A DNA stretch of 64,000 bases from positions 8,339,878-8,403,877 of the forward strand of contig LR746264.1 of the NCBI GenBank assembly GCA_902729315.2, in the 5' to 3' direction. The position numbers and the translations under genes are program-made. The notes under the pieces were generated by a model. It was not told the origin of the DNA, ran no database searches, and saw nothing but the letters and a program-made list of their open reading frames with translations. Numbering within the stretch: the first letter of the stretch is position 1; the number at the start of each line of letters is the position of its first letter. Shown piece after piece: positions 37,591 through 49,954 of this stretch. The stretch is from Spirodela intermedia. Its lineage: Eukaryota > Streptophyta > Magnoliopsida > Alismatales > Araceae.

Positions 37591-38239
37591 CTTCGCTGCA
37601 CTGATGAACGGCCGATCCGTTCTCCTGTTTACGCCGCGTGTAAGTACTTTCTGAGGGGTGGAAGGCCGAGCCTACTACGCCGCCCAAACCCCGTTTATAG
37701 CAATTTATTATTACTGAGGCCACTCCCAGAACCCATTTATAGAAAATCGGTCATCCTACATTTTTAGTAATTTTATTATTCCATGAGTTTAATAATTCGA
37801 CTCGGGCCATTTATAGAAACTTTATTGTTTTGAGATTTTCTTTCACCTGATTTCAGCTCGGGTTGGGCATAGATCCCATATGAATACGGATGCTGCTGTT
37901 TCAGGTGTTCATTCATTTCGACCCAGTCTACACCCAAATCCCATACATAGAAATGATCCTATTTCCGTAACTTTCGATTGAGGCCATAGCCAAAACCCTA
38001 ATCAAAGAAACTCCATTGATCATTCCAGTCAAAGGGGAGAGAGAGAGAGAACCCTATTTCCAGCAATCCAAGTCGTCTGATAGAGTTGACTTTCGACAGC
38101 GCTAATCTGGAACCCAGCTCTACCCGTCTGTGATGTCATATGTGCCACGCTAGATGATCACTATTGAAGGAACACATCCATTTATATATAGTTCGTTTTG
38201 ATTCGAATACTCTGAGAGAGTCACGCAATTCCAAGTCAA

Positions 38240-38275
<36 letters not shown>

Positions 38276-38762
38276 AAAAAAAAACCCTATTTCCAGCAAT
38301 CCAACTCGTCTGATAGAGTTGACTTTCGGCTGCATTAATTTGTGACGCAATTCCAAGTCAAAGGAGAGAGAGAGAGAGAGAGAGAGAGAACCCTATTTCC
38401 AGCAATCCAACTCGTCTGATAGAGTTGACTTTCGGCTGCATTAATTTGTGACGAACACATATTTATAGCACAAGAAGGACGAATCATCCCTCTTGTTTCC
38501 CCATCAAGATCGGGGAAACATTTCACAGCTCCAATGGAGCATCCGACTGAGGTTTCTTCGATCCGGGGAAAAAAAAAAAGAACAGTTTACCTGTCGGATT
38601 GGTTCCCACCAGTTCAAGGAATCTGATACATAGAGTAAACGGGCTAGCTTGGGCCCTAAAAATGGAAATCCTGAGTGATCTAATCTTTCTTTTTTTTTTA
38701 AGAAAAAAAAAGAACCTGATTATTCCCATCTGACGGTGCCGGATATGGCGCCGGACGAAGCT
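37591..38762. other. Gap between convergent LSF2 and transporter genes, repeat-rich
   Basis: No coding sequence. The left part (37680-38020) holds loosely repeated motifs of the type CCCATTTATAGAAA; the middle part (38050-38460) contains three copies of an ACCCTATTTCCAGCAATCCA-type unit. The right end has A/T homopolymer runs. Both 3' UTRs must lie here. Confidence 0.7.
38040..38460. repeat. Tandem triplication with GA tract and TTGACTTTCG motif
   Basis: The phrase ACCCTATTTCCAGCAATCCA (third copy included) starts at 38051, 38283 and 38390 and is followed each time by (A/C)(A/G)TCGTCTGATAGAGTTGACTTTCG. Before copies 2 and 3 stands ACGCAATTCCAAGTCAAAGG and a GA tract (start 38223 and 38345), so these two form a tandem duplication with a ~107-base spacing between their ACCC starts. 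Copy 1 lacks the ACGCAATTCC part but has CCAGTCAAAGGGG before its GA tract. GA tract length differs between copies, consistent with slippage after duplication. Confidence 0.88.
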
Positions 38763-41700
38763 TTATGTGATGGAAGCAGACTGGAGCTTGGCGAGGTGCG
38801 CCTGGCGGCGCCCCAGGTGGAAGGCCACGGCGAGCCATATGACGCAGAGCTGGGAATCAGGGCAAAGGGAAAGGGAAAGCATTTCAGCTGGTTCCACGGA
38901 GGTTTGAGAGCGGGGGGGAGGCGGCAGCGCGTACAGGTAACGTGGCGAGGGAGATCACCGAGGTGTTCTCGTTGAGAGTGCCGAAGAGCAGCTTGTACAT
39001 CCCCGCTGCTGTTGCGTCCCCCAGCCTCTGGACGATGACGTCAATGCAAATCTGGTCCAGATTTTATTTATTTATTTATTTATTTATTTTGGGGTGGTCA
39101 GAGCCTTTGAATGGGGTTGAGCACAAGTTTAGTGAATGAAGAAGTTTTGGAGGAGGACGGGCTGACCTTGGCCTTGTACTTCTCTTCTTGTGATACAACG
39201 GTGAATAAAAGCTCCCTGCCGGGTCTTGTGACCACATATGTGACCACCTGGAAGGCAACGAAGAGGTGAAGCAGTTGAAACCCGAGTTCAATGATGTTTA
39301 GTCACGAAAATTCTAAGAAGAAGAGCAGTAGGGAAATTGTAGAGAGATAGAGATAGAGAGAGCAATAGAGAGAGCGATAGAGAGAGATAGAGAGAGCAAT
39401 AGAGAGAGCGATAGAGAGAGCGATAGAGAGAGATAGAGAGAGCAATAGAGAGAGCGATAGAGAGAGATAGAGAGAGCATTAGAGAGAGCAATAGAGAGAG
39501 CGATAGAGAGATAGATAGAGAGAGCGATAGAGAGAGAGAGAGAGAGCAATAGAGAGAGCGATAGAGAGAGAGAGAGAGGTATAGTATAGACAAACGTCCC
39601 AGAGAAGAATAATAGAACTTTCAACCCAGCAAATCAGCATCCTGATCCAGGCTCCAGCTCTTTGAGTCAACAGAAAAAAAGTGCGCTGAATATAAGTTCC
39701 CTTTGACCTTTTTTCTGGATAATTTTTTTTCGATTACAGCGCGTTGACTGGCATGGGTTCTTCGCGCTAATAGGTAGCTGGTGATATCATCAATGTTTTG
39801 TGGGGATCAAGAGACAGAAAGAAAAAAACACTACTCCATAACTTTATTTTAGAAACCAGATTCTTGCTTAACCTAGCGTCTTTATGGATAGGATTATAGA
39901 GAATTCTGACAGGAATTAGTTGGCAATGCCAAAATGTTGATGGCAGATTAGATACGCCTTCACTGATGGAGTTATTAAGAAAAAAAATACTTCTTTTTTT
40001 AGACAAAAAACAGATATTCATATATTATCCTACGATTTTTACAGGTGATAACCAGCACGATAGATTTATGAAAATTTTCTGATATTAGTTAATGAACGCT
40101 CACGTGGTTCTCCATTTATGAATCTCAATTTTATTAGTATCTGATCATTGAAAACCCCCAAAAAAAAGGCTTCAACATTTATTTTTTTTTAAAGCGAAAT
40201 CCGGAATTTAACAAATACTTTAAATCGAAAATAGTATTTTAAAGGAAAATTGTGACCGATTATTGACTAACATGCAATATTGGCTAATATCAAAAGCATA
40301 TTATCAACGTCTAACCTTTCTGAGAATCTCAGAGACGGCAATAGCAATCCATGTCGGCCAAATCGCAAGAGCAATCAGGTTTGAAAAAGCAACGATTGGG
40401 GCTGCACATATAGCCGTAGTTATCCCAGCAAATGTGAGGATACGACCCTGTATTAGCAAGGTTACATCAATGAATAGAGAAATAATACGCACTGTGTTAA
40501 GACCAAAAAAAAAAAAAAAAAAAAGACAGACAGCGAAGATCTCAGATAAACTGTACCGTCAAAGCCAGCTGTCCGACAAGAATGAAAACAGCGATAAGGC
40601 TGTTGATTTCTGCGAAGAGTCTTCTCCTTCCAAGTGAACTTGATATTGTTGATGCAATTATGGTCACTTTCTGTCATTGGAAAGTTAAGTTTTGTGCGTG
40701 AAAAGTCAATTCGATGTGCCGTCGTCGTATTGACTTGGAGAAAATGCTGAAGAAAAGGACCGACAGAGGAGAACAATTCTAGGGTAACACCAAGTTCAGA
40801 TCTAACGACGAAAGAAAAATGTCAAATACGAAGCAGATATTTCAGGGATAATAAGATGTGTATGGCTCCAGTCGGGGACAAACTAAGGCAAGAAATATAC
40901 CCAAGTTTTCTTTCTTAACAAGAAAATATCACCTTGAACACCCTACTAAGGTTTCTCGACTCACTAACAATCAAAACCAATGAAACGTTAAGAGATCACA
41001 TAAGAAAGAAACGTCTTATGTTCTCTACTAACATTCGTAAATGAAAACCAGTTGAGAAAAAAAATAATGTAAGCGTTTTTTAGTTCAAGATTCAATCTGC
41101 GCCACAATTCTTTCTATCAGCAGATAAACAGAGGAAAAACTGGAAGACTGGGGACTTTAGCATGGCATTTCACCAGTAGACCGATGATGCCATGAATACA
41201 AAAAATCACCATTGAGATGTCTTGGATAGGGTGGCATTTCAGACTCGAAAGCCCACCACTTTGTTTCATCCCTATCCACATATTTGCACGGCGTTTTACT
41301 ACTCAGAAAAAAAAAATGTCTTTCTTTAGCATACAGTCAGATTCTCAGACGTTTAATTTGAGATAATATTAAACCCATGATTCATTTTTGTGGAGCAAGT
41401 TTTTTAAAACAAATGATGCAGAAGCAGCACAGTTTTCTAAAAGAGACTATGAAGAAATATTTCCCTATATTACCTGGAAGTAAAAGAAGGAAGATACCAC
41501 AGCACTCAGCCACAGGAATACAGACACATATCGCAGGTAAGCTGACGACATTATGAGATACAGTCCGTCTAGTATAACACACATTTGAGGTTTCACCACA
41601 GATGTTGGCGACTTAGGGGAGGACACTTCCGGAACAGTAGTCCTATGTTCATCCACACCAACATGTTCACCAGAAGCAGCATATCTAAAAGAAAGGAGAG

Positions 41701-44700
41701 AGTAAAGTAAAAAAGATGTACCAAGCTTACATGCATGCAGGACATAAACATGCTCCAGTTAATTAACGAGAAGTAAACGAACATGTGCTACAACTTATTG
41801 GAAATTAGTATAGTGGTCCAAGCAAGAACAAATCTGCCCAAACATAAAAATTCAAATCACTGAAAGGCAAACTAGTGATAAGAGATTCAAAAAAGGAACT
41901 TTTTTCATCTTTGGAAATTTTTTTGCAAAACGTTGCTTTTTTCATCTTTGGGCCAAAAAATTCAAAATGCAAAAAAAAAGAAAAAGAAAAAGAACTCATT
42001 TTGAACGAACGTTCTCAGTACTATTTCTTTCATCCTCCATCCCATCTATTAGTTGGAAGAGATATTCGCTCCCAATCTTTCTTTCATTTCACCTCTTTCT
42101 GACAGAGGCTGAATAGAGGAAAAGTTACACAACTCTTTCTCATTAACTAGTGAGGGAAAAACGTGTAGTTAGGAGTTAGTTTCTTAGTTGGTCAGTTCCC
42201 TTAACCTAAGTAGTTTCCCTTTTCGACGCAAACCTAAGCAATTGTTCTATGATCTGAGGAGAAGAAGAGATTTTTCCCAACTGTTTATCCTAGTATGGTT
42301 TAGTTCATGGTATCAGAGCCTTAGGTTTGCATCGTGGAACTCTTTTCCGTGCTCTTCATCGTGGTTTTCCAGGTCAGCCTTAATTGCCGACAATCCCTCT
42401 TGATTCTCGACCTTCATTGTTTATTCTCTCAGCCTTAAACACCAACAACCGTTTCGCTCCTGTAGCTGTGATTTCAGACAGTCGTTCATATTGTCCCACA
42501 CCCTACAGATGTCAGAGGTCGTAGAGACGATCACTACATCACAATCAGAGCAATTTGTACGGTTTGAACAATCCGTCAGGCTGCGTATAGGCTGGATGGA
42601 AAAAATTATCTCATGTGGTCCTAAGTTGTTCGCACTGTCCTGAAGGGAAAAGCAAGATCAGCCACCTCACATGTACTGGGCTGGAACCAGGGGATCCTCA
42701 GTCTGAGCCATGGAATGAGGAAGATTCCGCGGTTATGGGGTTCTATGATAACAGAGATCAGCAACACATATGTTCTTGGCTACAGCCAAGGATATCTAGG
42801 ATGAGACTTATTCCAAAGCTAAAGACGCGGCTCAAATATGTGAGCTCAAGATAAAGAGAATTGCTGCAAAACATAATATTCTGAAGGATTTCATTGAGCA
42901 AGACAGTTTATGATTTTTCTTGTTCGGCTTAATCCAAAAGCTGGTGACCAAATGCTTCAATTCAAGATATTCTTGGGGATCAATGATGGATCTATCCTTC
43001 TTTGAAAATGTCCACGACCATAACTTTTACGTACAGAAGAAATGAGATCCTCCAGAAACCCTCCAATAGTTCCATTGATCGAATCAAGAATATGAACAAT
43101 TCTCAACCAACATTAAACTGTTGTGAGGCAGTTCTATCGAATATCGAAATAAACCAGACCCTTTCCTATGAATAGCAGGAGTTTGTAGAGAATAAATATT
43201 AAGACCCCATCAAAGACAAACCACTTCTAACTTGAGAAATACTTTTCATTGTTCAACTACTTTTTACACGGCATCATTCCTGTTGAAAATGGGAGCCACC
43301 TCATCCTCTATTTAGGAAGAATTTTTTTTATTAGGCTATTTTGAATTTGAAAAACTACTCTCACCGTTCCAATTTGAACCTTTTCATCTATATAAATGAT
43401 ATTTGTATAATTCACAAAGGAAAGAAATATATTTTCAAGGATTAGAATTATCAAATTCTTTCCGAAATGAAGCCTCAATATTTCATCAAACAATATTAAA
43501 TAAAGCCTGGCTACTTTTTCAGCAAACCTGATAAGAGATAATTCCTCAGAGTCGTGGTCAAGTTCATGACAAATGCCTTTTGCAGATTGAGCAGCAAGCT
43601 CCATAAGGAATGCAGAAAATAAAAGTAAAACTGAGAAGCAAACATTAATTTACTCAGTTAGCACCATAAGATAATCGAATAATGCAGAAATGGGATAAGA
43701 ATGGTGTGAATGGAATCCAGTTTATCCAGACATGTTAAACCTACATGGGCCTAGCCAAGCCATCCCTGCTGCAAACAATGAACCAAATAGTTGCCCAAGC
43801 GTAGCACCAGCACCAACAAAACCAAATAGTCTTGAACCTGACTGGACATGAAAGGTTGATAAATTTTGCAAAAAAAATATGCTGAGAATGTCATTGCTTA
43901 TTTCTTCAAAGAAAACTACCTCATTGTCCATTATATCGATCACCCGCGCCCATGTTGAAGAAATAGTGATAAGATTAAGTAAGGCAACCTTCAAAAGTGC
44001 GAGAATTTCTATTAGCGGATAAACTTTACTTTTTAGATTCAGAAGAACAATGATGTAATAATTTAGAACCACACATTTTAGGTCTCATTTATACCCATAG
44101 GAAGAGCGATACTCTGACAGAAATAAAAAACCACCCATGGTTACCCCATCCTGAAGAATGGGCATGTTCGCTGTCACCAGTATCGAAATTTCTGTCCTCT
44201 TCGAAAGGGGAAGTATGGGACATTGACACCTGGTTGTAGGAGAGGACGAATATGAACATATAGCGGAGTCTGATAACTAGTAAAATAAAAGAATTCATGA
44301 AGCGGTAATTTATTGACTCTTACCATTGAAGAGGAACCCGAATGCTCAGCAGAGGAAGCGTGCCATGAAACGAAGAACAGAAGAAGGGAAACACTGAAAA
44401 ACCTGTGTATTAAAACCAGGGCCTGAAATTCAAGGAGCGCACATGTCACTGGGGGCAATGAGGAGCGCGAGAATCGTATACGATGGGCGATCCATCGTAT
44501 AACCGGGTAATCATGCGCAAGTGACTTGTCTGACAATATAATTGTCTAAGTTGTGGCATTAAAATTCCCATGCTCCAGATTAACGACGCTAGAGGATCAG
44601 ATCCGTAGAATTCTTTGAAAGGAGAAAATTGCGTGCTCGCGACGGAAAGAGTTTCGACGTACCCTTCCTTTGGAAACGTTTGGCAGCGAAAAGATAATGG

Positions 44701-45026
44701 TGGAAACAGGAGCAGCAACCAGCGTGAGAAGCAGCGATCCCGCGAACAATCCCGGCAAGTTTCCCAAGCCCAGGGATATCGCCCCCTCGTCGCGTAGGGG
44801 GAGGATGACAAAGTACGCACTCAGAAGCTACAAGTCATCCGCTCACCCTTCAGTGACCTCCGAATATTCAAATCATGAAATAAACACCATGAAGAAGAGG
44901 AAAAATCGGAAAGAATACACTTACGAAGAAGAAGCATAACGAGGAATGGAGCAGAGCGGGGATCTCGCGAGGGTGGACGGTCACAATGGAGGAGACGATC
45001 GCTTCCACCCGCGATTGCAGAGTCAT
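38763..45026 (-). CDS. Conserved multi-pass transporter-like protein (MFS / TLC-like), 13 exons
   Basis: Exons in coding order: 45026-44925, 44827-44663, 44422-44324, 44229-44095, 43988-43920, 43841-43745, 43630-43528, 41684-41474, 40670-40557, 40447-40316, 39247-39167, 39051-38935, 38849-38763; 1512 nt, 503 residues, all in frame. It starts MTLQSRVEAIVSSIVTVHP. Membrane segments include LLSAYFVILPLRDEG, LPGLFAGSLLLTLVAAP, HRFFSVSLLLFFVSW and YVSVFLWLSAVVSSFFYFQ. The loop motif SGSRLFGFVGAGATLGQLFG recalls the ATP/ADP translocase (TLC/NTT) and related MFS carriers. It ends AFHLGRRQAHLAKLQ. Conserved plant homologues exist, but I know no proven substrate. Intron 7 contains a dead Copia element, intron 10 a large GA-type satellite. 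Confidence 0.9.
39063..39090. repeat. (TTTA)n tetranucleotide repeat in transporter intron 11
   Basis: About seven TTTA units in the short intron between exons 11 and 12. On the sense (minus) strand they read TAAA and lie just before the exon 12 acceptor, which is therefore unusually purine-rich. Confidence 0.9.
39339..39589. repeat. Higher-order GA-type satellite, 34/46-base period, in transporter intron 10
   Basis: The array is made of short modules of the types AGAGAGCAATAG, AGAGAGCGATAG and AGAGAGATAG. AGCAAT recurs at about 39361, 39395, 39441, 39487 and 39545, giving spacings of 34, 46, 46 and 58, each differing by one 12-base module. Unlike the simple GA tracts elsewhere, it has an ordered internal structure. 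Long Ser/Leu/Tyr-rich frames seen on the minus strand are by-products. Confidence 0.9.
42151..43250 (+). mobile_element. Degraded Ty1-copia retrotransposon fragment (LTR end, PBS, gag remnant)
   Basis: It lies in transporter intron 7 on the opposite strand. 42151-42308 resembles the end of a Copia LTR (GTTAGGAGTTAGTTTCTTAG, AATTGTTCTATGATC). Directly after TTCA comes TGGTATCAGAGCC at 42309, the standard initiator-Met tRNA primer-binding site of Copia elements. A gag remnant follows: LDGKNYLMW, an in-frame stop, then LKGKSKISHL and EPGDPQSEPWNEEDS (about 42590-42735), and after frameshifts ILKDFIEQD (about 42880). No protease, integrase or reverse transcriptase is visible and no 3' LTR was found, so the element is long dead and 3'-truncated. 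The left border of the LTR is uncertain. Confidence 0.85.
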
Positions 45027-45492
45027 TCTCGCCGTTTGAGAGCTCCGACCACAGGATTAACGTCGAGGAGGCAGAGAAAGAAGCTATGAAGCTCCAAGGC
45101 CGGTGATCACTTCCCCTGCCTCGCTACCCCATCTCCGGGACGACGGGAAGCGAGGTCCTAGTGCTGACGAATGGAAGAAACTGTGAAGACCTTGCGACTG
45201 CTGTGCTTTAGATCTAACGGCCCGACGATCAGGGTATTTTAATTAATTAAAAAAATAAACAATAAATAAAAAGAACTCATTTTCTTCGCTTAGTCCTCGA
45301 AATATTAGTAATAAAAAACCCAGTTTCTTTATTTCATCAGTATTTCCCATAAATGGAAAAGTAAACGGCGACGTTGGAACCGGATAGATATGCCTGACGT
45401 CCTCGACAAGGGCGGGGATAAAAATGATGGGAAACTTGTGATAACGGTGCTCTCCCGGGCGTTGACTCTCTCTCTCAACGATCACTGTGCAG

Positions 45493-45560
<68 letters not shown>

Positions 45561-45884
45561 ATACTGCAGAGAGACTCTGTGAGAGAGAAAGGGGGGAGAG
45601 CATGAGAGGTTAAGGGTGGGAGAGAAGACGATCACTGACAAGGATCAATGTACAGGGGGAAGAGAGAGAGAGAGAAATTGGCCACATCCATCTAGTCGGC
45701 AAACAATTGAAATTTCTTAAAGTTCTTTCGAGCCTCACAGAAACTGTCGAGTTGTATAAATACGACGACCAATAATCTGCTTTATTTATCATCACAAAAA
45801 GCAGGCGAAGGGGATCGGATCGGGGGAGAGCATCGTCTTCATCAGCTGCTACACATCCACTGCACAACGCCGCTGCTTCGGGCA
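45027..45884. other. Promoter region of the transporter gene, and 3' flank of saposin gene 1
   Basis: Both flanking genes are on the minus strand. There is a long GA array (45496-45559), smaller GA tracts at 45583-45600 and 45661-45674, and an AT-rich stretch at 45240-45360. No gene seen. Confidence 0.6.
45496..45559. repeat. (GA)32 microsatellite
   Basis: A pure GA array about 470 bases upstream of the transporter start codon. Read in the direction of that gene it is a CT tract. Confidence 0.95.
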
Positions 45885-47661
45885 TCACTCGACGGCGGTC
45901 TCTGTGGGTGACGGCTTGCAAGCCCGAATGGTCACGCAGACGTCCGTTGTCTCCAGGAACTTCTCAGCGTTGACCAGGATGAGAGGCCCGTACTCGAAGA
46001 CCAGCTTCTTGCACTGAAGGCGAGCAGGGGGGAGGGGGGGGGGAAGAAAGCCCAGAGGATGATCGAAAGTGGAGAAGCATGGGATGAAGCAATCATTTAC
46101 GAGCTCTAGAGGAAGATTCAGAAGCATGGTGACGAAGGTCCAGTCCAGCGGGGGCTCACCTGTTGCTTGTACTGTTCCACCTTGTTGCATGCCTTGATAA
46201 GCACCTCGATGATCTCCAGCTGAACCATGAACAGGAGCAGCTTTTAAGAATATGATACCCTTCATGTATTCTTCCCTCAACAGGAAGAAGAACTTGAAAA
46301 CTAAAGACGTAGAAATCTAAATGGAATAACAACAAAAATATAACCCTAAAAAGGAAGATTGTGTACCAAAAATAGTAAAAAAATATAAGGCCTGGAAGAC
46401 AGGTTGAAAACCCAAGTATTCTCCTAATCTAAAGGCCCAGATATCATATGTTTTGCAGGCGTGGACCTCTCAAGATCCCTACGCTCACCTGCGTCTCAGG
46501 ATCCTTCAACTTTGTCAGAACGTCAACGATGGCATGCTCACAGACAGAGCAGGCATCCTCAGCCTTGGGTAGATGAACAGGCAGCTTGGCCCCACATAGA
46601 TTCACCTTCGTACAGAACTGTTCTGGCTGAACCAAGCCAATTTCCAGGAAGAAGAGAGGCGCATAGTAGTCCACCAACAAAATGCACTGCTTAAAAAAAA
46701 AAAGTCAACCCGATGATGGAATTGAAATAATAAGTGGATTTTCTTAAATAAAATCAAATTCCTGTCCCCGTTGAAACCAGGACAATCACAGACAAACATC
46801 GATTCAGCGAAAGAGCACCTGCTCCCTTAAGTGGTGCAACTCAGAACAGGCATGGTGCAGGCTCTCGATCGCCTCTTCTTGGGTCTTGTTATCGTTGAGA
46901 TAGTCCAATGCTTGACCAGCAAACTGCTCACACAATATGCACAAATTTTCGTTCTTCACCTTGCCTTCTGAAACTGGTAAAGCATCACCAGGTCATCCCA
47001 CTTGTTTCCTTCACTCGGGTCAGAAGAACTTGGAGATTAGATGGGGGGGGAGAGAAGCAGGACCACGGGACTGAACCATGATAACATGGATTATCGATCG
47101 GACGTCTGTTTCGGACAGGGTTTATTGATGAAAATATATAAACGGACAAGAAGCTCTGTTCTTCGTTTTTTACCTCCTGCAATAACTACGAAGTGAAAGT
47201 AACGGATTGATACAGATACAGGGCGAAGGTTTGGCAGATGGAAAGCAGATTCGGTAATGAACTGAGAATTAACAGATATAGTAAAGTTAGCCAGATTAGA
47301 TGAGAAGAATGTGGTCAAAATTTGGAGGGTTTTCGTCAAAGAATCAGGGAAAAGATAGATGTAGGCATGATGATGGAAAGTCAAAGTACAGTGGAATCAG
47401 CCCAAGTCTATCACGATCTACATGATGACTCGAATTTGAAGAATGAACGGCTGAGATCTGATGCAGAAGAAACGCTGACTGAGGTTCAATTCTCAATTAA
47501 CATAAAAATACACCTGAAACTATATTATAAATAATAAAAATATGAAATAAAAGCCCCAAAGCATTACCAGCGAGATCTGATGCTTCTATGCTCCTCACAT
47601 CCGCATGGACCCAGTTAACGCTGACGAGAAGAAGAAACAAGAGCCCAAGTCTGACAGCCAT
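45885..47661 (-). CDS. Saposin-like (proactivator-type) protein, copy 1, 5 exons
   Basis: Exons in coding order: 47661-47568, 46967-46819, 46686-46489, 46219-46160, 46013-45885; 630 nt, 209 residues, all in frame. It begins with a signal peptide (MAVRLGLLFLLLVSVNWVHA). Two saposin B domains follow, each with the six-cysteine pattern: domain 1 from LCILCEQF through HHACSELH, CILLVDYY and QFCTKVNLC; domain 2 from ACSVCEHA through LIKACNKV, CKKLVFEYG and VCVTIRAC. Plant saposin-like proteins are secretory or vacuolar and are presumed to bind lipids and help lysosomal-type hydrolases. Intron phases are 1, 0, 0, 0, the same as in the neighbouring copy. It ends ETAVE. Confidence 0.94.
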
Positions 47662-49719
47662 TCTCCTGAAAAAAAATCATGAAAATAAATAAATAAATAA
47701 AAGCGGTTTTAAAACACTCCCGTTGACTTTCTTCGATCCATAAATCATATTCTGAATGAGAAAATCTCTACGTTGTGGTAACAAGAGAAGATATATTCAA
47801 GAAAGATACACCAAACCGAAGATATATCCAAGACAAATACACAACCACCAGGTCAACGTCACTGCCCCAGAGATTTCATGGGGGCTACCTAAGCCCTCAC
47901 TGAACAAAGGAGTGGGCTCCTGATATAGCTACCAAGAACTGAGCAAGTACGGTTTGACATCAGAGCCATTATTCCCTATCATCATTGCTATAAAACACTA
48001 TAAGATCCATTTAGGCTGCAGATGTTGGTGGAGCTGCATGTATATTATGACACTGTGCCTATAAGTTCTTGGACAGAGCCTGCCCACCTCATCCTTTGCC
48101 CATTTCCTGGGTCTTTTTCCGCATATTTCAATCTTTTACGATAATTAGAAATCCTCATACCATTACAAAAGGGCAAGCTATCCCTACCATTTACGGTGAG
48201 ATGCTTCTCAAGAATCACCTCATATTCATGCGAATTAGTCATAGAAAATCAATCTCTAGTTCGGGTAATATTGTTAAACTAGTCAAGTAAATGCAATCGG
48301 AAGCTTCACAGAACTAGAAGTGAATAAAGACTTGCCACAAAAATAATATCATCCTAAAGCAATCTGTATACGAGGATGAAATAAGATTCCTGCTAGCTTA
48401 TCTTCTCTCCTCTTTCATCATGCCCCGGCTAAGAATTCCTAGAAGCACGGCTGATAAGAACAGCATGATAACCTATACGCGCTCATAAACCGGATGAAAG
48501 TTGACCGGGGCACCAGGGATCGCGATAAACTATTCTCTAACTTTGATTGGTTCAGTGTGTGAAGTTTCCTGTTTCGGATAATTAGGTGGCTTTCACGAAG
48601 CCGAAAGAAGGGGAATTGCAGCGATCCCGGGGAACGGGGAGTCGGCAGCTAAAAGGCGTGGAATCGAAGTGCAGACTGATGAGATACCGCAATTGCAATA
48701 GCAACGCTACGGAATCCTTGATCGTGGCGAGCGATCCACAATAACCGGCGAGAAGATCGACGGAATGAAACCCCCGTCGGAATGAAGGAAAAAGGAAACC
48801 CGGACGTGATCACCGACGAACCTACGAGGGTTGAGCTGAGAATACCGGAACGAAAAGGATGGAAGATTGCGGGAAGACGGTCCCCAAGACGCCCCCTTCG
48901 AAACGGCCCCTTCACAGGAGAGAGGCGTCAAGGGTCTGGATCAGATATTCTGAGCTGGGCAGTTGCGTGAAGCGCCGACATACCTTTCAAAATCAAGAAA
49001 CACTCGGAGAATCTTGACCGAGAAGGAAACCAGTTCCTATATCGACGGCTCGATATAACCGAACCCGGCGCCGCTCCTCCGAGCGATCTATCTCTGCCGT
49101 CCGCGCTTCCCGTGCGTCCTTCCCGCTGAAAGGGGCAGCCGGTTGGATAAAAACGATCCTCTGGGCTACACCCGTGGGAAATTTTACGATGAATTATTAC
49201 AATTAATTTGTAGAAAAATAAAATTTTATATATCGAAAATGTTATAAAAAACTTGTTATAAATTTTATACATTACAGTACATAATAATTTTATATAACAT
49301 TTATTACGAAATTATCGAAATTATGAAATTTAGACCCCCGGAAAAGTGGTGGCCTTTAAAATTATGAATATCGCGGCTCTCGTCCGAATTACTACTGGGT
49401 AGGTCTATTTTTATCAGGACTGTGGATGGGCCTGAGTACCTCATAGTCGACCAAATTTGACTCTTTTTTCTCTGAATTTGGGCGCAAAACTCGGATGATC
49501 TCTCTCCCTCTCTATTTTCCCAGGATCGATATGGGTTTCGTGTAAAACGCCTTTTTTTTTTAACGGATTTCGATAGGAAGGGGAAGATCTAGCTGAATGA
49601 ACATATCCGGGAGATTGCAGATGCAAAATTCCCAGAAGAGGCGGAAGCTGAGCGCGTAGCCCAACCCCCGTTCCTGGTTTTCGTAGTAGCGAAGACAGAG
49701 GCTTCCTCGCCGTCGTCGT
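47662..49719. other. Region between the two saposin-like genes
   Basis: No coding sequence recognised. The first part should be the promoter of copy 1. Segment 48480-49160 is more GC-rich and could hold an untranslated leader exon of copy 1, but nothing proves it. 49190-49340 is very AT-rich. A T-run lies at 49552-49561. Confidence 0.5.
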
Positions 49720-49920
49720 CTACGCGTCACGTGAGGGAAGTTCGGCCGGAGAGAAGAGCGGGGCCGCTGTTGCGGTCTTGTTGCCGCCGCAAGCGTGCAA
49801 GGTGACGCAGACATTCGCCCTCTCCAGGATCCTCACGGCGCTCACTAGGATAACAGGCCCGTACTGGAAGATCAGATTCTGGCACTGGAAACGAGACGGA
49901 GGAGTGAAACGAGGAGAAGG

Positions 49921-49954
<34 letters not shown>

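Noticed and set aside
39288-39670. Long minus-strand frames of Ser/Leu/Tyr/Ile repeats
   Set aside because: They are read-through of a GA-type satellite inside an intron of the transporter-like gene.
43308-44536. Long single frames in the transporter region taken as separate genes
   Set aside because: They are individual exons with intron read-through; splice signals join them into one 13-exon gene.
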